From Paramagnetospirillum kuznetsovii (GTDB lineage Bacteria > Pseudomonadota > Alphaproteobacteria > Rhodospirillales > Magnetospirillaceae), in assembly GCF_003284725.1 (NCBI RefSeq), contig NZ_PGTO01000009.1:1-64000 (forward strand): a stretch of DNA of 64,000 nucleotides, given 5' to 3'. The position numbers were made by a program, and so were the translations under genes. Each line of letters opens with the position of its first letter. Within the stretch, counting starts at the first letter, position 1. Positions 50,630 through 61,009 of this stretch are shown here, in pieces. Under the pieces are notes generated by a model that ran no database searches, had not been told where the DNA came from, and worked only from the letters and a program-made list of their open reading frames with translations.

Positions 50630-51538
50630 TCATCGCGATGTATATGTGCCAGTAATCTTGCGGCCGGTCGTGGATAAATGCTCGACGTCGGAATAGGTCA
50701 TGGTGCTCGGGCTATTCTTTAGCTTTCGAATATCAATTAAAAATCCATCGATAACATCCGTGGTATGGCCAAGGGTTTTGGTAACGCGTCCCGACATTTC
50801 CTCGCAGACCGAGTCCAACTTCACAAGGCTGCGGAAATTGGTCTCACCACTGGCCCTGCTTTCCCGAAAGGACACCAGCAGAGCGTTGCATTCCCATTCA
50901 ATGGTCGCGGCAAGACGCTTGATCCGCTCTACCGCGATGGCCGTAGCCGCATCCTGCTTCGCCTGCAGGTAGCGGTCCGGGGGCACCCCCTGACCACGGG
51001 CCCGCATGGGGTTTGGAACCTGGAATTGGGTGGCGGAGGTCGCTCCGGGGCGCGGCGAGGTGCGGCGGTCGGGGCCGATATAGTCGTGGGTCACCACGAA
51101 GGGCTTGCGCCGTTCCACCAGCATCCTAAGCCTGTTCATCAACTGATCCGGCGCGAAGGGGATCAGCAGCAGGTCGTCGGGGCCGCTGTCCATGGCCGCG
51201 CGCACCTTGGGCTCGTCGCGCGACGACAACAGCATCACGGTGACGATGAACGGATCCTTGCCCAGATTTCCAGCACGCATCTGCCGCAGGATATAGGTGG
51301 CGTCATTGGCCTCGATCTCCTGATTGACGATCAGGAAATCGTGATCGCCTTCCTCGCAGGCCTTGTGGGCGGCAAGAAAGGTGTTGGCCTCATTGATGGT
51401 GCGAACGCCGATATTGTTCAACGCCAGTCGAATGCCCTGGCGCAGCAGTCCACTGGGTTCGCAGACCAAGGCCTTGACCCGGGACAGGTCAATGGCCTGG
51501 GCTGGGGAGCTGGGGAATTTGGGAGCAAGATCGGCCAT
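50630..51538 (-). CDS. Pseudo-receiver protein with linker motif and C-terminal helical domain
   Basis: About 302 residues, a paralogue of the protein at 13254-14219. The receiver-like part (KALVCEPSGLLRQGIRLAL; FLIVNQEIEANDAT; TVMLLSSRDEPK; DLLLIPFAPDQL) has Asn where the phospho-Asp would be and Ile-Pro in place of the Lys-Pro motif. Then comes RKPFVVTHDYIGPDRR and FQVPNPMRARG, and a helical C-terminal domain of about 120 residues. It is probably unable to accept phosphate in the usual way. The start is uncertain: ATG at 51538 without a clear ribosome site, or TTG at 51589 next to GGAGG. Confidence 0.65.
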   Translation of the reverse strand: MADLAPKFPSSPAQAIDLSRVKALVCEPSGLLRQGIRLALNNIGVRTINEANTFLAAHKACEEGDHDFLIVNQEIEANDATYILRQMRAGNLGKDPFIVTVMLLSSRDEPKVRAAMDSGPDDLLLIPFAPDQLMNRLRMLVERRKPFVVTHDYIGPDRRTSPRPGATSATQFQVPNPMRARGQGVPPDRYLQAKQDAATAIAVERIKRLAATIEWECNALLVSFRESRASGETNFRSLVKLDSVCEEMSGRVTKTLGHTTDVIDGFLIDIRKLKNSPSTMTYSDVEHLSTTGRKITGTYTSR

Positions 51539-51747
51539 GGGAATGAGAAACCACCGAACGTCAGGGTGAAAAACGGATGACGGTGACAAGCCTCCGCTGC
51601 ATGTCGACGGCGCTATTTAGAGCATCCCAATGCCGAATTGCAATGCATCCGCTCACATGCCGACATGAAAAAAAGTGGCGAGGCTCGGTCCGTTAACAGG
51701 GTGTTCACAATGCAGTCAAGGTTCTGCATCGGATGTCCGTCCAACGG

Positions 51748-53550
51748 TTACTTGCGCTCTTCATATAAACTTTCGAGTGTATCGCCGAACTTCTGGCGAA
51801 TCATGTGGCGGCGAATCTTCAAGGTCGGCGTCAGCAGGCCATTATCGATGGAGAACGACTCGTCGGTCAGCACGAAACGGCGGACTCTCTCCACCGCAGA
51901 CAATTGGGAATTCACCCGATCCACCGCAAGGGCGATGGCGTGGCGAAATCGGGGGTCGTGAACGACGCCGACGCCGTCGCCGCGGCCTTGTGCCCGCGCC
52001 CAGCTTTCCATCCATTCGCCGTCGGGTACGATCAGGGCCACCAGATGGGGGCGGCGGTCGCCATGGACCATGGCCTGCGCGATTTCGGGCTGGAGGGTGA
52101 GGAAGCCCTCGATGCGCTGGGGCGCCACGTTGTCGCCGCCGGAATTGACGATGATGTCCTTCTTGCGATCGGTGATGCGGATGGACTGGTCGGGATCGAT
52201 CACGCCGATATCGCCGGTGTGCAGCCAACCCTCGGCGTCGATGGCAAGGTGGGTGGTGTCGGGGTCGCGCCAGTATCCCTGCATGACCAATTCGCCGCGC
52301 ACCAGGATTTCGCCGTCCTCGGCGATTCGGACCTCGACTCCGTCCAGGGCGGGGCCGACGGTCTCGATGCGGACGCGGCTTGGCCGGTTGCAACTGACCA
52401 CCGGGGCGGATTCGGTCTGGCCGTAGCCTTGGAGAATGCGCACGCCCAGGGCGGTGAAGAACATCCCGACCTCGTAGGGCAGCGGGGCGCCGCCCGAGAC
52501 GAAGGCCTTGAGGCGGCCGCCGAACCGCTCGCGCACCTTGGCGCGCACCAAGCGGTCCAGCACCCAGTCGGCCACGGTGTCCAGCGGTCCCAGCCGCCCG
52601 TCCTCGATCCGCCGGGTGCCCAGGGTGACGGCGGCGTGGAACAGGCGTTGGCGCAGGGAAGGGGCCTTGGCGACTCCCTTCAGGATGCGGCTTCGCATGC
52701 TCTCGTAGAGGCGCGGCACCGCCGTCATGATGGTGGGATGCACTTCGGCCATGTTGGCGGCCAGGTGCTCGATGCCTTCGGCGTAGTGGATTTGCGCCGC
52801 GATGGCGATGGGGAAATACAGTCCGGCGGTGTGCTCGTAGGCATGTGACAGCGGCAGGAAGGACAGGAAGACGTTGTCCTCGATGCCCAGCTCTTCCACC
52901 ACTTTGATGGCGCCCCAGCAATTGTGCAAGATGGCGCCGTGCGACAGCATGACGCCCTTGGGCACGCCGCCGGTGCCCGAGGTGTAGATCAGGCAGGCGG
53001 TGGAATCGCGGCGAACCTCTGCGATCTTTTGGCGGATTTGCTCGGCCATGCCCGCCTCGCGGCCCATGGTGAGCACCGAGCCCCAGGAATGCAGATCGAT
53101 GCCGGTGGATTGGGCCAGCGGCGGCGGTTCCAGGGCGATGACGGCGGGCTGGCGGTCGGCCCGTCCGGCGGCGGCCAGCGCTCGCTCGGCCAAATGGCTG
53201 GTGGACACGATGACCAGTCGCGCCCCGGAATTGTCCAGGATGTGGAGGTGGTCGGCCACGGTGTTGGTGGTATAGGCGGGAACCGTGATGGCGCCCGCCG
53301 CCATGATGGCCAAGTCGGCCACCGCCCATTCCGGCCGGTTCTCGGAAATCAGCACCACCCGGTCGCCCGCCTCGATGCCCAGGCAGGTCAATCCGGCGGC
53401 CAGGGTGAGAACCTCGTCCATGGTCTCGGCCCATGATCGGGCCTGCCAGCACCCGCCGCGCTTGGCCCACAGGAACGGCCGTTCGCCCATGCATGCCGCC
53501 TGATCCAGGAACATGGCGGGCAGGCTGGTGGCGGCGCGAATATCGAGCAT
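51748..53550 (-). CDS. Long-chain acyl-CoA synthetase (AMP-forming, FadD15/FAA-like)
   Basis: 600 residues of the ANL superfamily. LIYTSGTGGVPKGVMLSHGA (ATP loop), LSFLPLSHAYEHTAG, ILQGYGQTESAPVVS, WLHTGDIGVIDPDQSIRITDRKKDIIV. The C-terminus ends in LKIRRHMIRQKF rather than the common PxTxxGKxxR motif, as in other long-chain synthetases of this subgroup. It activates fatty acids to acyl-CoA. The ATG at 53550 has GGGAG eight bases upstream. It is divergent from pepF, with the two starts 67 bases apart. Confidence 0.88.
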   Translation of the reverse strand: MLDIRAATSLPAMFLDQAACMGERPFLWAKRGGCWQARSWAETMDEVLTLAAGLTCLGIEAGDRVVLISENRPEWAVADLAIMAAGAITVPAYTTNTVADHLHILDNSGARLVIVSTSHLAERALAAAGRADRQPAVIALEPPPLAQSTGIDLHSWGSVLTMGREAGMAEQIRQKIAEVRRDSTACLIYTSGTGGVPKGVMLSHGAILHNCWGAIKVVEELGIEDNVFLSFLPLSHAYEHTAGLYFPIAIAAQIHYAEGIEHLAANMAEVHPTIMTAVPRLYESMRSRILKGVAKAPSLRQRLFHAAVTLGTRRIEDGRLGPLDTVADWVLDRLVRAKVRERFGGRLKAFVSGGAPLPYEVGMFFTALGVRILQGYGQTESAPVVSCNRPSRVRIETVGPALDGVEVRIAEDGEILVRGELVMQGYWRDPDTTHLAIDAEGWLHTGDIGVIDPDQSIRITDRKKDIIVNSGGDNVAPQRIEGFLTLQPEIAQAMVHGDRRPHLVALIVPDGEWMESWARAQGRGDGVGVVHDPRFRHAIALAVDRVNSQLSAVERVRRFVLTDESFSIDNGLLTPTLKIRRHMIRQKFGDTLESLYEERK

Positions 53551-53617
53551 GCGCGAAACTCCCTGTTCGACGCCTTCAGTCATACCTATATTCGCGGTTC
53601 GCACAAGGAGACAGCGA

Positions 53618-55402
53618 ATGAATCACCAGCCCGCTTCCGATCTCGGCATTCTTCCGGAATGGAATCTGTCCGACCTCTATCCGTCGCCGGATTCCCCCCA
53701 ACTGGACGCGGATCTGATCGCCGTCGCCGAGGCTGCCCGCGCCTTCGAGGCCGCTTATGCCGGCAAGCTGGCGGGCCTGACCGGCGCCGCGTTCGGCAAG
53801 GCCATCGCCGAGTACGAGCGCATCAGCGAAATCATCTACCGCGCCATGTCCTATGCCCAATTGCTATATTCCGGCGACGTGTCTAACCCGGAAAACGGAC
53901 GGTTCTACCAGGGCATGCAGGAGCGGGTGACCGAGATTTCCACTCATACCCTGTTCTTCACCCTGGAAATCAACCGTCTGGACGACGCTCGGCTGGCCGA
54001 GTTGTTGGCCTCGCCCGAGGCCGGGCATTACGCTCCCTGGCTGCGCGATCTGCGGGTGTTCCGGCCGCATCAGCTATCCGACGAGCTGGAAAAGATGCTG
54101 CACGAGCTGCATGTGGTCGGCACGGCGGCGTGGAACCGTCTGTTCGACGAGACCATGGCGCGGCTGCGCTTTCCCATGGGCGAGGCCATGCTGACCTCGG
54201 CCGAGGTGCTGAACCAGTTGTCCGACACCGATGGCGCCAAGCGCAAGGCGGCGGCCAAGTCGCTGGGCCAGGTGCTGGGCGAGAACGCGCCGCTGTTCGC
54301 GCTGATCACCAATACCCTGGCCAAGGAAAAGGAAATCGACGACAAGTGGCGCAAATATCCGCGCCCGCAGTCCTATCGCAATCTGTCCAACCAGGTGGAA
54401 GACCATGTGGTCGATGCCCTGGTGGACGCCGTCCAGGGCTGCTTCGGCCCGCTGTCGCACCGCTATTACGCCCTGAAGGCCAAATGGTTCGGGGTCGACA
54501 AGCTGGACTATTGGGACCGCAACGCGCCCTTGCCCGACGACAGCGACCGCAAATTCACCTGGGCCCAGGCCCGCGACACGGTGCTGGGGGCCTATGGCGC
54601 GTTCTCGCCCGAGATGGCCGAGATCGGCCGTCGCTTCTTCGACAACGACTGGATCGACGCGCCGGTGCGCCCGGGCAAGTCGCCCGGCGCCTTCGCCCAT
54701 CCGACGGTGCCGTCGGTGCATCCCTATCTGCTGGTCAATTTCCAGGGCCGTACCCGTGACGTCATGACCCTGGCCCACGAATTGGGCCATGGGGTCCATC
54801 AGGTGCTGGCGGGCGGGCAGGGGCCGCTGATGGCCGACACGCCGCTGACCCTGGCCGAGACCGCCTCGGTGTTCGGCGAGATGCTGACCTTCCGCGCCAT
54901 GCTGGAAGGCGAGACCTCGCCCAAGAACCGCCGCATCATGCTGGCCTCCAAGGTGGAGGACATGCTGAACACGGTGGTGCGCCAGGTGGCGTTCTATCAG
55001 TTCGAATCCCTGCTGCACGACGAGCGCCGTCGCGGCGAATTGTCGCCCGAGCATATCGGCGAGCTGTGGATGCGGGTGCAGTCGGAAAGCCTGGGCCCGG
55101 CCCTGCGGTTCCATGACGAATACCGTCACTTCTGGACCTATATCCCGCATTTCGTCCATTCGCCGTTCTATGTCTACGCCTATGCCTTCGGCGACTGCCT
55201 GGTCAATTCGCTCTACTCCGTCCATGCCAAGGGCGGAATCGCCGATTTCCCCGCCAAGTATCTCGACATGCTGCGGTCCGGCGGCGTGCACCGTCACAAG
55301 GAGCTGCTGGCTCCGTTCGGTCTCGACGCCGCCAATCCCGATTTCTGGCGCCAGGGGCTCGAGGTGGTGATCAGATTCATCGACGAGCTTGAAGCCATGT
55401 AG
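53618..55402 (+). CDS. pepF: Oligoendopeptidase F (M3 family zinc peptidase)
   Basis: 594 residues, no signal peptide. The zinc motif HELGH (in TLAHELGHGVHQVL) and the downstream ETASVFGEML Glu are intact; the N-terminal helical lobe (WNLSDLYPSPDSPQLDADL) is typical of PepF. It cleaves oligopeptides in the cytoplasm. The ATG at 53618 has AAGGAGA seven bases upstream; longer in-frame starts lie inside the divergent promoter. Confidence 0.95.
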   Translation: MNHQPASDLGILPEWNLSDLYPSPDSPQLDADLIAVAEAARAFEAAYAGKLAGLTGAAFGKAIAEYERISEIIYRAMSYAQLLYSGDVSNPENGRFYQGMQERVTEISTHTLFFTLEINRLDDARLAELLASPEAGHYAPWLRDLRVFRPHQLSDELEKMLHELHVVGTAAWNRLFDETMARLRFPMGEAMLTSAEVLNQLSDTDGAKRKAAAKSLGQVLGENAPLFALITNTLAKEKEIDDKWRKYPRPQSYRNLSNQVEDHVVDALVDAVQGCFGPLSHRYYALKAKWFGVDKLDYWDRNAPLPDDSDRKFTWAQARDTVLGAYGAFSPEMAEIGRRFFDNDWIDAPVRPGKSPGAFAHPTVPSVHPYLLVNFQGRTRDVMTLAHELGHGVHQVLAGGQGPLMADTPLTLAETASVFGEMLTFRAMLEGETSPKNRRIMLASKVEDMLNTVVRQVAFYQFESLLHDERRRGELSPEHIGELWMRVQSESLGPALRFHDEYRHFWTYIPHFVHSPFYVYAYAFGDCLVNSLYSVHAKGGIADFPAKYLDMLRSGGVHRHKELLAPFGLDAANPDFWRQGLEVVIRFIDELEAM

Positions 55403-55412
55403 CGGCTGGGTC

Positions 55413-56228
55413 TCACTCGGCCCGGACGGCCAGTTGCGGACCGCACTGGTCGGCGGGCTTGTGGCAGGGCTCGATGACGTTGATCACGGTGGTGGCGGCG
55501 AAGCTGTCGCTTCGGATTCGTATCGGAAGCAAGGTGTCGCGGTCGATATCCACCTCGTATTCGGCGCCCTGCCACAGATGCAGGAATTTGGGCTTGAACC
55601 CGGCCAGCGGCTTCAGGACCATGGTCAGGCCGATGGTGTCGTATTCGCGGTCGCGGATATTGATGCGGCGGGGACCGATGACGGTGGTCTCGAAATCATA
55701 GGCCTTGCGGCCGTCATAGGACGTGGTCTTGAAGTATGCGCGGCCGCTGGTCAGCGCGTCGCGGGCGGCGCGTCCGGCCAGGGCCATGCTGGTCAACGGG
55801 TCCATGACCGAGCGGCGGAACTCGGCGGGTACCGGCGGATTGGGTTCGTCGTCCTCGGGCGGCGGGGCGAAGGTTTCCACCACTTCGTCGTATATGGGCC
55901 GGGCCTCGCCGTCATAGGCCACCCGCAGCAGATGCTCCCGATAGCGATTGCGGTAGCGCGTCTGGTAGCCGACCGACGACAGGCCGTCGGTTCCGGCCGG
56001 ACGGCTTTCGCCCTCGGCGGTGAAGCGGAGCCTGAGAAAGCGGTCGAACAGTCCCACCGTGCGGATGGTCATGCCGGTATGGATGGCGGTGGCCGAGTCC
56101 TCGCGGCTGATGGCAAGGTCACCGGCATGAAAGCCGCCCCACATGATCTCGTAGCGATACCCCACCGGTTCCGCCAGCGCGGGCGGGCTCAGCAGGGCGA
56201 TGACAAGGGCGGTGGTCGAAAGCCTCAT
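55413..56228 (-). CDS. Exported DUF3108-domain protein
   Basis: About 271 residues. Signal peptide MRLSTTALVIALLSPPALA, then a beta-rich domain with YRYEIMWGGFHAGDLAIS, DPLTSMALAGRAARDAL and EYEVDIDRDTLLPIRIRSDSF, the DUF3108 pattern (an envelope protein with a lipocalin-like barrel; function unknown). Two Cys near the C-terminus (PCHKPADQCGP) may form a disulphide. Starts at 56246 or 56279 would lengthen the n-region; I prefer 56228 because it gives a normal signal peptide. It is convergent with pepF, 10 bases apart. Confidence 0.75.
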   Translation of the reverse strand: MRLSTTALVIALLSPPALAEPVGYRYEIMWGGFHAGDLAISREDSATAIHTGMTIRTVGLFDRFLRLRFTAEGESRPAGTDGLSSVGYQTRYRNRYREHLLRVAYDGEARPIYDEVVETFAPPPEDDEPNPPVPAEFRRSVMDPLTSMALAGRAARDALTSGRAYFKTTSYDGRKAYDFETTVIGPRRINIRDREYDTIGLTMVLKPLAGFKPKFLHLWQGAEYEVDIDRDTLLPIRIRSDSFAATTVINVIEPCHKPADQCGPQLAVRAE

Positions 56229-56485
56229 GATGAACAGTATGACCATTGAGCGGAAAAAGTGGACCTTGATTCTGGTCATGCCCTTTACCACCCGGATGGG
56301 TGGAGACCAGCCCGCCACCCAGACCACTCGGAGGTCATAGGGAGCCGATTTCGTCTCGCGGGGGGCGCGATCGTGGTGTAGGCAACCTTCCCCGCTTGCG
56401 ATCCCGCTTGGCAAACAGGCGCGGGAGGGGCATTGTTTTCCCAAAATTTGACGTAAACCCGTCAGCACAGGGGGATAGTCTTAAG

Positions 56486-58066
56486 ATGAAGATCGCCATA
56501 CCGAGGGAAGTTTTCCCCAACGAAAAGCGTGTCGCAACCGTACCCGAAGTCGTCGAAAAGCTGATCAAGCTGGGCTTCGAGGTGATCGTGGAAAGCGGCG
56601 CCGGTGACCTGGCCAATTGCTCCGACGACGCCTATAAGGCCGCCGGGGCCACCATCGCCGCCAGCGCCAAGGAAGCCTGGAGCGCAGGCGACATCGTCTT
56701 CAAGGTGCGCGCCCCCACCATGGACGAGGTGGCGCTGCTGAAGGATGGCGCCACCCTGATCAGCTTCATCTGGCCCGCCCAGAACCCCGACCTGATGCAG
56801 GCGCTTAGCGCCCGCAAGGTCACCATCCTGGCCATGGACTGCGTGCCGCGCCAGTTGAGCCGGGCCCAGAAGATGGACGCGCTGTCCTCCATGGCCAATA
56901 TCGCGGGCTATCGCGCCGTGGTCGAGGCCGCCAACCAGTTCGGCCGCTTCTTCACCGGCCAGATCACCGCCGCCGGCAAGGTTCCGCCCGCCAAGGTGTT
57001 CGTCGCCGGTGCCGGTGTCGCCGGTCTGGCGGCGCTGGGCACCGCCGTCAGCCTGGGCGCCATCGTGCGCGCCAACGACACCCGTGCCGAGGTGGCCGAT
57101 CAGGTCAAGTCCATGGGCGCCGAATTCGTCAAGGTGGAGTACGAGGAAGAGGGCTCGGGCGGCGGCGGCTACGCCAAGGTCATGAGCGAGGGCTTCCAGG
57201 CCGCCCAGCGCGAGATGTACGCCCAGCAGGCGCGCGAGGTGGATATCATCATCACCACCGCCCTGATCCCGGGCAAGCCCGCTCCCCGGCTGATCACCGC
57301 CGAGATGGTCCAGAGCATGCGCCCCGGCAGCGTCATCGTCGACATGGCCGCCGAGCAGGGCGGCAATTGCGAGCTGACCGTGCCGGGTGAGGTGGTGGTG
57401 CGCCACGGCGTCACCATCGTCGGCTATACCGACCTGCCGAGCCGTCTGTCCAAGCAGGCATCGACCCTTTACGGCAACAATCTGCTGCGCCTCGCCGAGG
57501 ATCTGTGCAAGACCAAGGACGGCACGATCGACGTCAATATGGGCGACGATGCCATTCGCGGCCTGACCGTCATCAAGGACGGCGAGATCACTTGGCCCGC
57601 GCCGCCCCTGGTGCTTCCCGCCCCCCCGGCGGCCAAGCCCGCCGCCGCTCCCGTGGCGGCCAAGAAGTCCGGTCATGGTCATGGCGCGGGCGAGCCCATG
57701 TCCGCCAAGTCCCTGGCCATCACCTTCGGCATCGGCGCCCTGGCCTTCTGGTTCGTCGGCGCCAATGCCCCCGAAGCCTTCCTCGGCCACTTCACCGTGT
57801 TCGTCCTGGCCTGCTTCGTGGGCTACATGGTGGTGTGGAACGTCACCCCCGCGCTGCATACCCCGCTGATGAGCGTGACCAACGCCATCTCGTCGATCAT
57901 CGTCATCGGTGCCCTGGTTCAGATCTCTCCGCCGCTGGGCGAGGGGATTTCCCGGCCCGGCTTCTGGATCGGCCTGCTGGCGGTGATCAGCATCATTCTC
58001 ACCTCGATCAACATGTTCGGCGGCTTCGCGGTCACCAAGCGCATGTTGGCGATGTTCCGCAAGTAA
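56486..58066 (+). CDS. pntA: NAD(P) transhydrogenase alpha subunit, fused form
   Basis: 526 residues. The soluble domain I ([27 protein letters not shown] site [41 protein letters not shown]) is joined by an Ala/Pro/His-rich linker (about 375-410) to a domain with four membrane helices (from [20 protein letters not shown]). This is the E. coli-like fused arrangement; some alphaproteobacteria such as Rhodospirillum rubrum have these as two proteins. With PntB it couples hydride transfer from NADH to NADP with proton flow. The ATG at 56486 has GGGGGA 10 bases upstream. Confidence 0.93.
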   Translation: MKIAIPREVFPNEKRVATVPEVVEKLIKLGFEVIVESGAGDLANCSDDAYKAAGATIAASAKEAWSAGDIVFKVRAPTMDEVALLKDGATLISFIWPAQNPDLMQALSARKVTILAMDCVPRQLSRAQKMDALSSMANIAGYRAVVEAANQFGRFFTGQITAAGKVPPAKVFVAGAGVAGLAALGTAVSLGAIVRANDTRAEVADQVKSMGAEFVKVEYEEEGSGGGGYAKVMSEGFQAAQREMYAQQAREVDIIITTALIPGKPAPRLITAEMVQSMRPGSVIVDMAAEQGGNCELTVPGEVVVRHGVTIVGYTDLPSRLSKQASTLYGNNLLRLAEDLCKTKDGTIDVNMGDDAIRGLTVIKDGEITWPAPPLVLPAPPAAKPAAAPVAAKKSGHGHGAGEPMSAKSLAITFGIGALAFWFVGANAPEAFLGHFTVFVLACFVGYMVVWNVTPALHTPLMSVTNAISSIIVIGALVQISPPLGEGISRPGFWIGLLAVISIILTSINMFGGFAVTKRMLAMFRK

Positions 58067-58076
58067 GGGGGGCACC

Positions 58077-59486
58077 ATGTCCGCAAGTCTCGCCACCGTT
58101 TCCTATATCGGTGCCACCATCCTGTTCATCCTCAGCCTGGGCGGCCTCTCGAACCCCGAGACGTCGCGCCGCGGCAATGTGCTTGGCATGATCGGCATGA
58201 CCCTGGCGGTCGTCGCCACCGTGTTCGGCCCCCAGGTCACCTGGGGCGGCGTGCCGTGGATCGTCATCGCCATGGCCATCGGCGGTTCGGTCGGCCTGTA
58301 CGCCGCCCGCACCGTGCAGATGACCCAGATGCCCGAACTGGTCGCCCTGATGCATTCGCTGGTCGGCCTCGCCGCCTGTCTGGTGGGCTACGCCAGCTAT
58401 ATCGATACCGCCCACAGCTTCGTGGGGGCTGAAAAGACCATCCACGACGTGGAAATCTATATCGGCATCCTGATCGGCGCCGTCACCTTCTCCGGCTCGC
58501 TGATCGCCTTCGGGAAGTTATCGGCCAAGATCGGCGGCAAGCCGCTGCTGCTGCCCGGCCGTCACATGCTCAATCTCGCCGGCCTGCTGGTGGTGATCTG
58601 GGTGGGCAAGGGCTTCATCAACGCCGAAAGCGTCGGCGGCGGCTTCTTCGCCCTGATCATCATGACCCTGATCGCCCTGGCCTTCGGCGTCCATATGGTG
58701 ATGGCCATCGGCGGCGCCGACATGCCCGTCGTGGTCTCCATGCTGAACAGCTATTCCGGCTGGGCGGCGGCGGCGACCGGCTTCATGCTGAACAACGACC
58801 TCCTGATCGTCACCGGCGCCCTGGTGGGATCCTCCGGCGCCATCCTGTCCTACATCATGTGCCGGGCCATGAACCGCAACTTCGTCAGCGTCATCGCGGG
58901 CGGATTCGGAACCGGCGGTGGCACGGTGGCGGCACCGGCCGACGGCCAACCGGCGGGCGAGGTCACTTCCGTCAGCGCCCTGGAAACCGCCGAACTGCTG
59001 AAGGACTCGAAAAGCGTCATCATCGTCCCCGGCTACGGCATGGCGGTGGCTCAGGCGCAGCACACGGTGTTCGAGATCACCAAGCATCTGCGCGAGAAGG
59101 GCGTCACCGTGCGCTTCGGCATCCATCCGGTGGCCGGCCGCATGCCCGGCCACATGAACGTGTTGCTGGCCGAGGCCAAGGTGCCCTACGACATCGTCAT
59201 GGAAATGGACGAAATCAACGACGATTTCCCCGATACCGACGTGACCATGGTCATCGGCGCCAACGACATCGTCAACCCGGCCGCCCAGGAAGACCCCAAC
59301 AGCCCCATCGCGGGCATGCCGGTTCTGGAAGTGTGGAAGGCCAAGACCTCCATCGTCATGAAGCGGTCCATGGCGTCCGGCTATGCTGGCGTCGATAACC
59401 CGCTTTTCTATAAGGAAAACAACCGCATGCTCTTTGGCGACGCCAAGAAGATGCTCGACGAGGTGCTGGCCGCGCTCAGGGCCTGA
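58077..59486 (+). CDS. pntB: NAD(P) transhydrogenase beta subunit
   Basis: 469 residues: about nine membrane helices (residues 5-270) and the NADP-binding domain III ([64 protein letters not shown]). Ten bases behind pntA with AGGGGGGC as ribosome site. Length and motifs are complete. Confidence 0.97.
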   Translation: MSASLATVSYIGATILFILSLGGLSNPETSRRGNVLGMIGMTLAVVATVFGPQVTWGGVPWIVIAMAIGGSVGLYAARTVQMTQMPELVALMHSLVGLAACLVGYASYIDTAHSFVGAEKTIHDVEIYIGILIGAVTFSGSLIAFGKLSAKIGGKPLLLPGRHMLNLAGLLVVIWVGKGFINAESVGGGFFALIIMTLIALAFGVHMVMAIGGADMPVVVSMLNSYSGWAAAATGFMLNNDLLIVTGALVGSSGAILSYIMCRAMNRNFVSVIAGGFGTGGGTVAAPADGQPAGEVTSVSALETAELLKDSKSVIIVPGYGMAVAQAQHTVFEITKHLREKGVTVRFGIHPVAGRMPGHMNVLLAEAKVPYDIVMEMDEINDDFPDTDVTMVIGANDIVNPAAQEDPNSPIAGMPVLEVWKAKTSIVMKRSMASGYAGVDNPLFYKENNRMLFGDAKKMLDEVLAALRA

Positions 59487-59506
59487 TACGCTCTGAAGTC
59501 ATGGGG

Positions 59507-59543
59507 AAAGGGTCCGCACGGTCGTTGCGGGCCCTTTTCTTTT
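59507..59543 (+). terminator. Intrinsic terminator of pntAB
   Basis: AAAGGGTCCGCA (59507-59518) pairs with TGCGGGCCCTTT (59526-59537) including one G-T pair, followed by TCTTTTG. It lies 20 bases after the pntB stop. Confidence 0.9.
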
Positions 59544-59886
59544 GTCGGACGAGGATGTGAAGTTTCATTGGTGTTTGTAACGAAAAGAGGCAGCCTCCAT
59601 ACAGGCTGTTCTTTCTTTTTAGATCGCCCCCGGATGAAAACAACTCAATGAAACCGATTTCCTTTGAGCGGCTTGGGACGCAAGGAGAGAGTTTATCCCT
59701 GTCTTTTGTTGCAACGGGAATCGGTCTATGCTTAACCTGTACGCGATGCAGCACCAAGACTCCGTCCTCCTCGCATTCCGAGGACTGAGGCCAAGTTTGG
59801 CAATACGCCCTTCTGGGGGATGATAGTAAGATGGGCCCTAGGTATTTGAGTATTGGACAGATTCACTTCATGGACGAATTACGGAC
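59544..59886. other. 343-bp intergenic region before the chemotaxis operon
   Basis: It contains a second terminator-like hairpin at 59584-59620 and a small hairpin TCCTCG-CATTC-CGAGGA (near 59772-59788). The second half should carry the promoter of the ParA-led operon, but no strong -35/-10 pair stands out. A 93-codon minus-strand frame across it has no family features and I do not call it. Confidence 0.4.
59584..59620 (+). terminator. Second terminator-like hairpin downstream of pntAB
   Basis: AAAGA-GG-CAGCCT pairs with AGGCTG-T-TCTTT around CCATAC, followed by CTTTTT. It is 40 bases after the first terminator, so it is either a tandem terminator or ends a short separate RNA. Confidence 0.6.
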
Positions 59887-60978
59887 ATGAAGCCCTATAT
59901 CGTAGCCATATTCAATCAGAAGGGCGGTATCTCGAAGACCACCACAAGCACTAATCTTGCCGTTTGCTTGGCGGCATTTGGCAAGTCCGTGGTGGTGATC
60001 GATCTCGACTCCCAAGGCGACTCCACCAAGAGTCTGGGCATCGACCCCAAGATCAAACAGGGGATCTATGACCTGTTCATCGGCCATGCGCCCATCGCCG
60101 ATGTGATCGTTCCCACCGATTTCGAGGATGTGCGGGTGTTGCCGTCCACCTACAGCCTGGCCGGGATCGAGATCAAGCTGTCGGAATTGCAGAACTCCCA
60201 GCGCACCTTGTCCACCATCCTGGCGCAGACCCAACTGGACTGCGACTATGTGGTGATCGACTGCCCGCCCGCCCTGGGCATTCTGCCCATCAACGCCCTG
60301 GCCTCGGCCCATGCGGTGATTATTCCGGTGACCGCCACGCCCTATGCCAATGACGGATTGCTGCGCACGCTGCCCTCCATCAAATATGTGCAGGAGGGGC
60401 TGAACAAGAACCTGCTGCTGCAAGGCGTCCTGTTCACCATCAACGACAAGACCAAGACCACCCGCAAGATCAACGAGCTGATCCGCTCGCGCCTCGGCGG
60501 AACCGTCTATCGGACCGAAATTCCCCGCGACAACATGGTGATCGAGGCGGCGACCTCGCGCCTGCCGGTCTGCGTCTATGCCCCCCGGTCGGCGGCGGCC
60601 CAGGCCCATCTGGATTTCACCGAGGAATTCATCGACCGCCACGTGACCATCGCCGCCAAGGCGGGTGAAACCGTGCCGCCGCGCCTGCCGCGCGATCAGG
60701 CGGTCGAGCGGCTGTTCCGCTGGCAGTCCCAGCATGCCGCCGCCATCAAACCCGATTCCGACGAGCGTCTGCGCCAGAAGAAGGACCAATTGGATCGCAT
60801 GCTCTATGGCGATCGCAGCTGGGGCGAGCGGGCCCATCTGGGGCTGATCCATTTCTTTATCGACAATCGGCTTTCGCTTGTCGCGTTCTTGCTGGTCATG
60901 CTGATCGGCATCATCGCTCTACTGGGTGCCGGGTTCGAGGGCGTCAGGCGCCTTGTCGGCATGGTCGGAATCATCTGA
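59887..60978 (+). CDS. ParA/Soj-family ATPase with a C-terminal membrane tail
   Basis: 363 residues. Deviant Walker A KGGISKTT (residues 13-20), VVVIDLDSQGDSTKSLG and DYVVIDCPPALG identify a ParA/MinD-type ATPase (about 1-255). A basic linker (ERLRQKKDQLDRMLYGDR region) and a hydrophobic helix (about 329-350, LVAFLLVMLIGIIALLGAGF) follow, which is unusual for this family. It leads a row of cheW, cheR, cheW and chemoreceptor genes, so a role in placing the chemosensory array at the pole or membrane, as for PpfA or ParC, is likely. The ATG at 59887 begins MKPYIVAIFNQKGG. Confidence 0.85.
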   Translation: MKPYIVAIFNQKGGISKTTTSTNLAVCLAAFGKSVVVIDLDSQGDSTKSLGIDPKIKQGIYDLFIGHAPIADVIVPTDFEDVRVLPSTYSLAGIEIKLSELQNSQRTLSTILAQTQLDCDYVVIDCPPALGILPINALASAHAVIIPVTATPYANDGLLRTLPSIKYVQEGLNKNLLLQGVLFTINDKTKTTRKINELIRSRLGGTVYRTEIPRDNMVIEAATSRLPVCVYAPRSAAAQAHLDFTEEFIDRHVTIAAKAGETVPPRLPRDQAVERLFRWQSQHAAAIKPDSDERLRQKKDQLDRMLYGDRSWGERAHLGLIHFFIDNRLSLVAFLLVMLIGIIALLGAGFEGVRRLVGMVGII

Positions 60979-61009
60979 AGGCCTCTTCTGCAAGGTTTGG
61001 GGAGACGTG

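Noticed and set aside
59476-59757. A 93-codon minus-strand frame in the gap after pntB
   Set aside because: It crosses two intrinsic terminators, has no family features and no convincing start.
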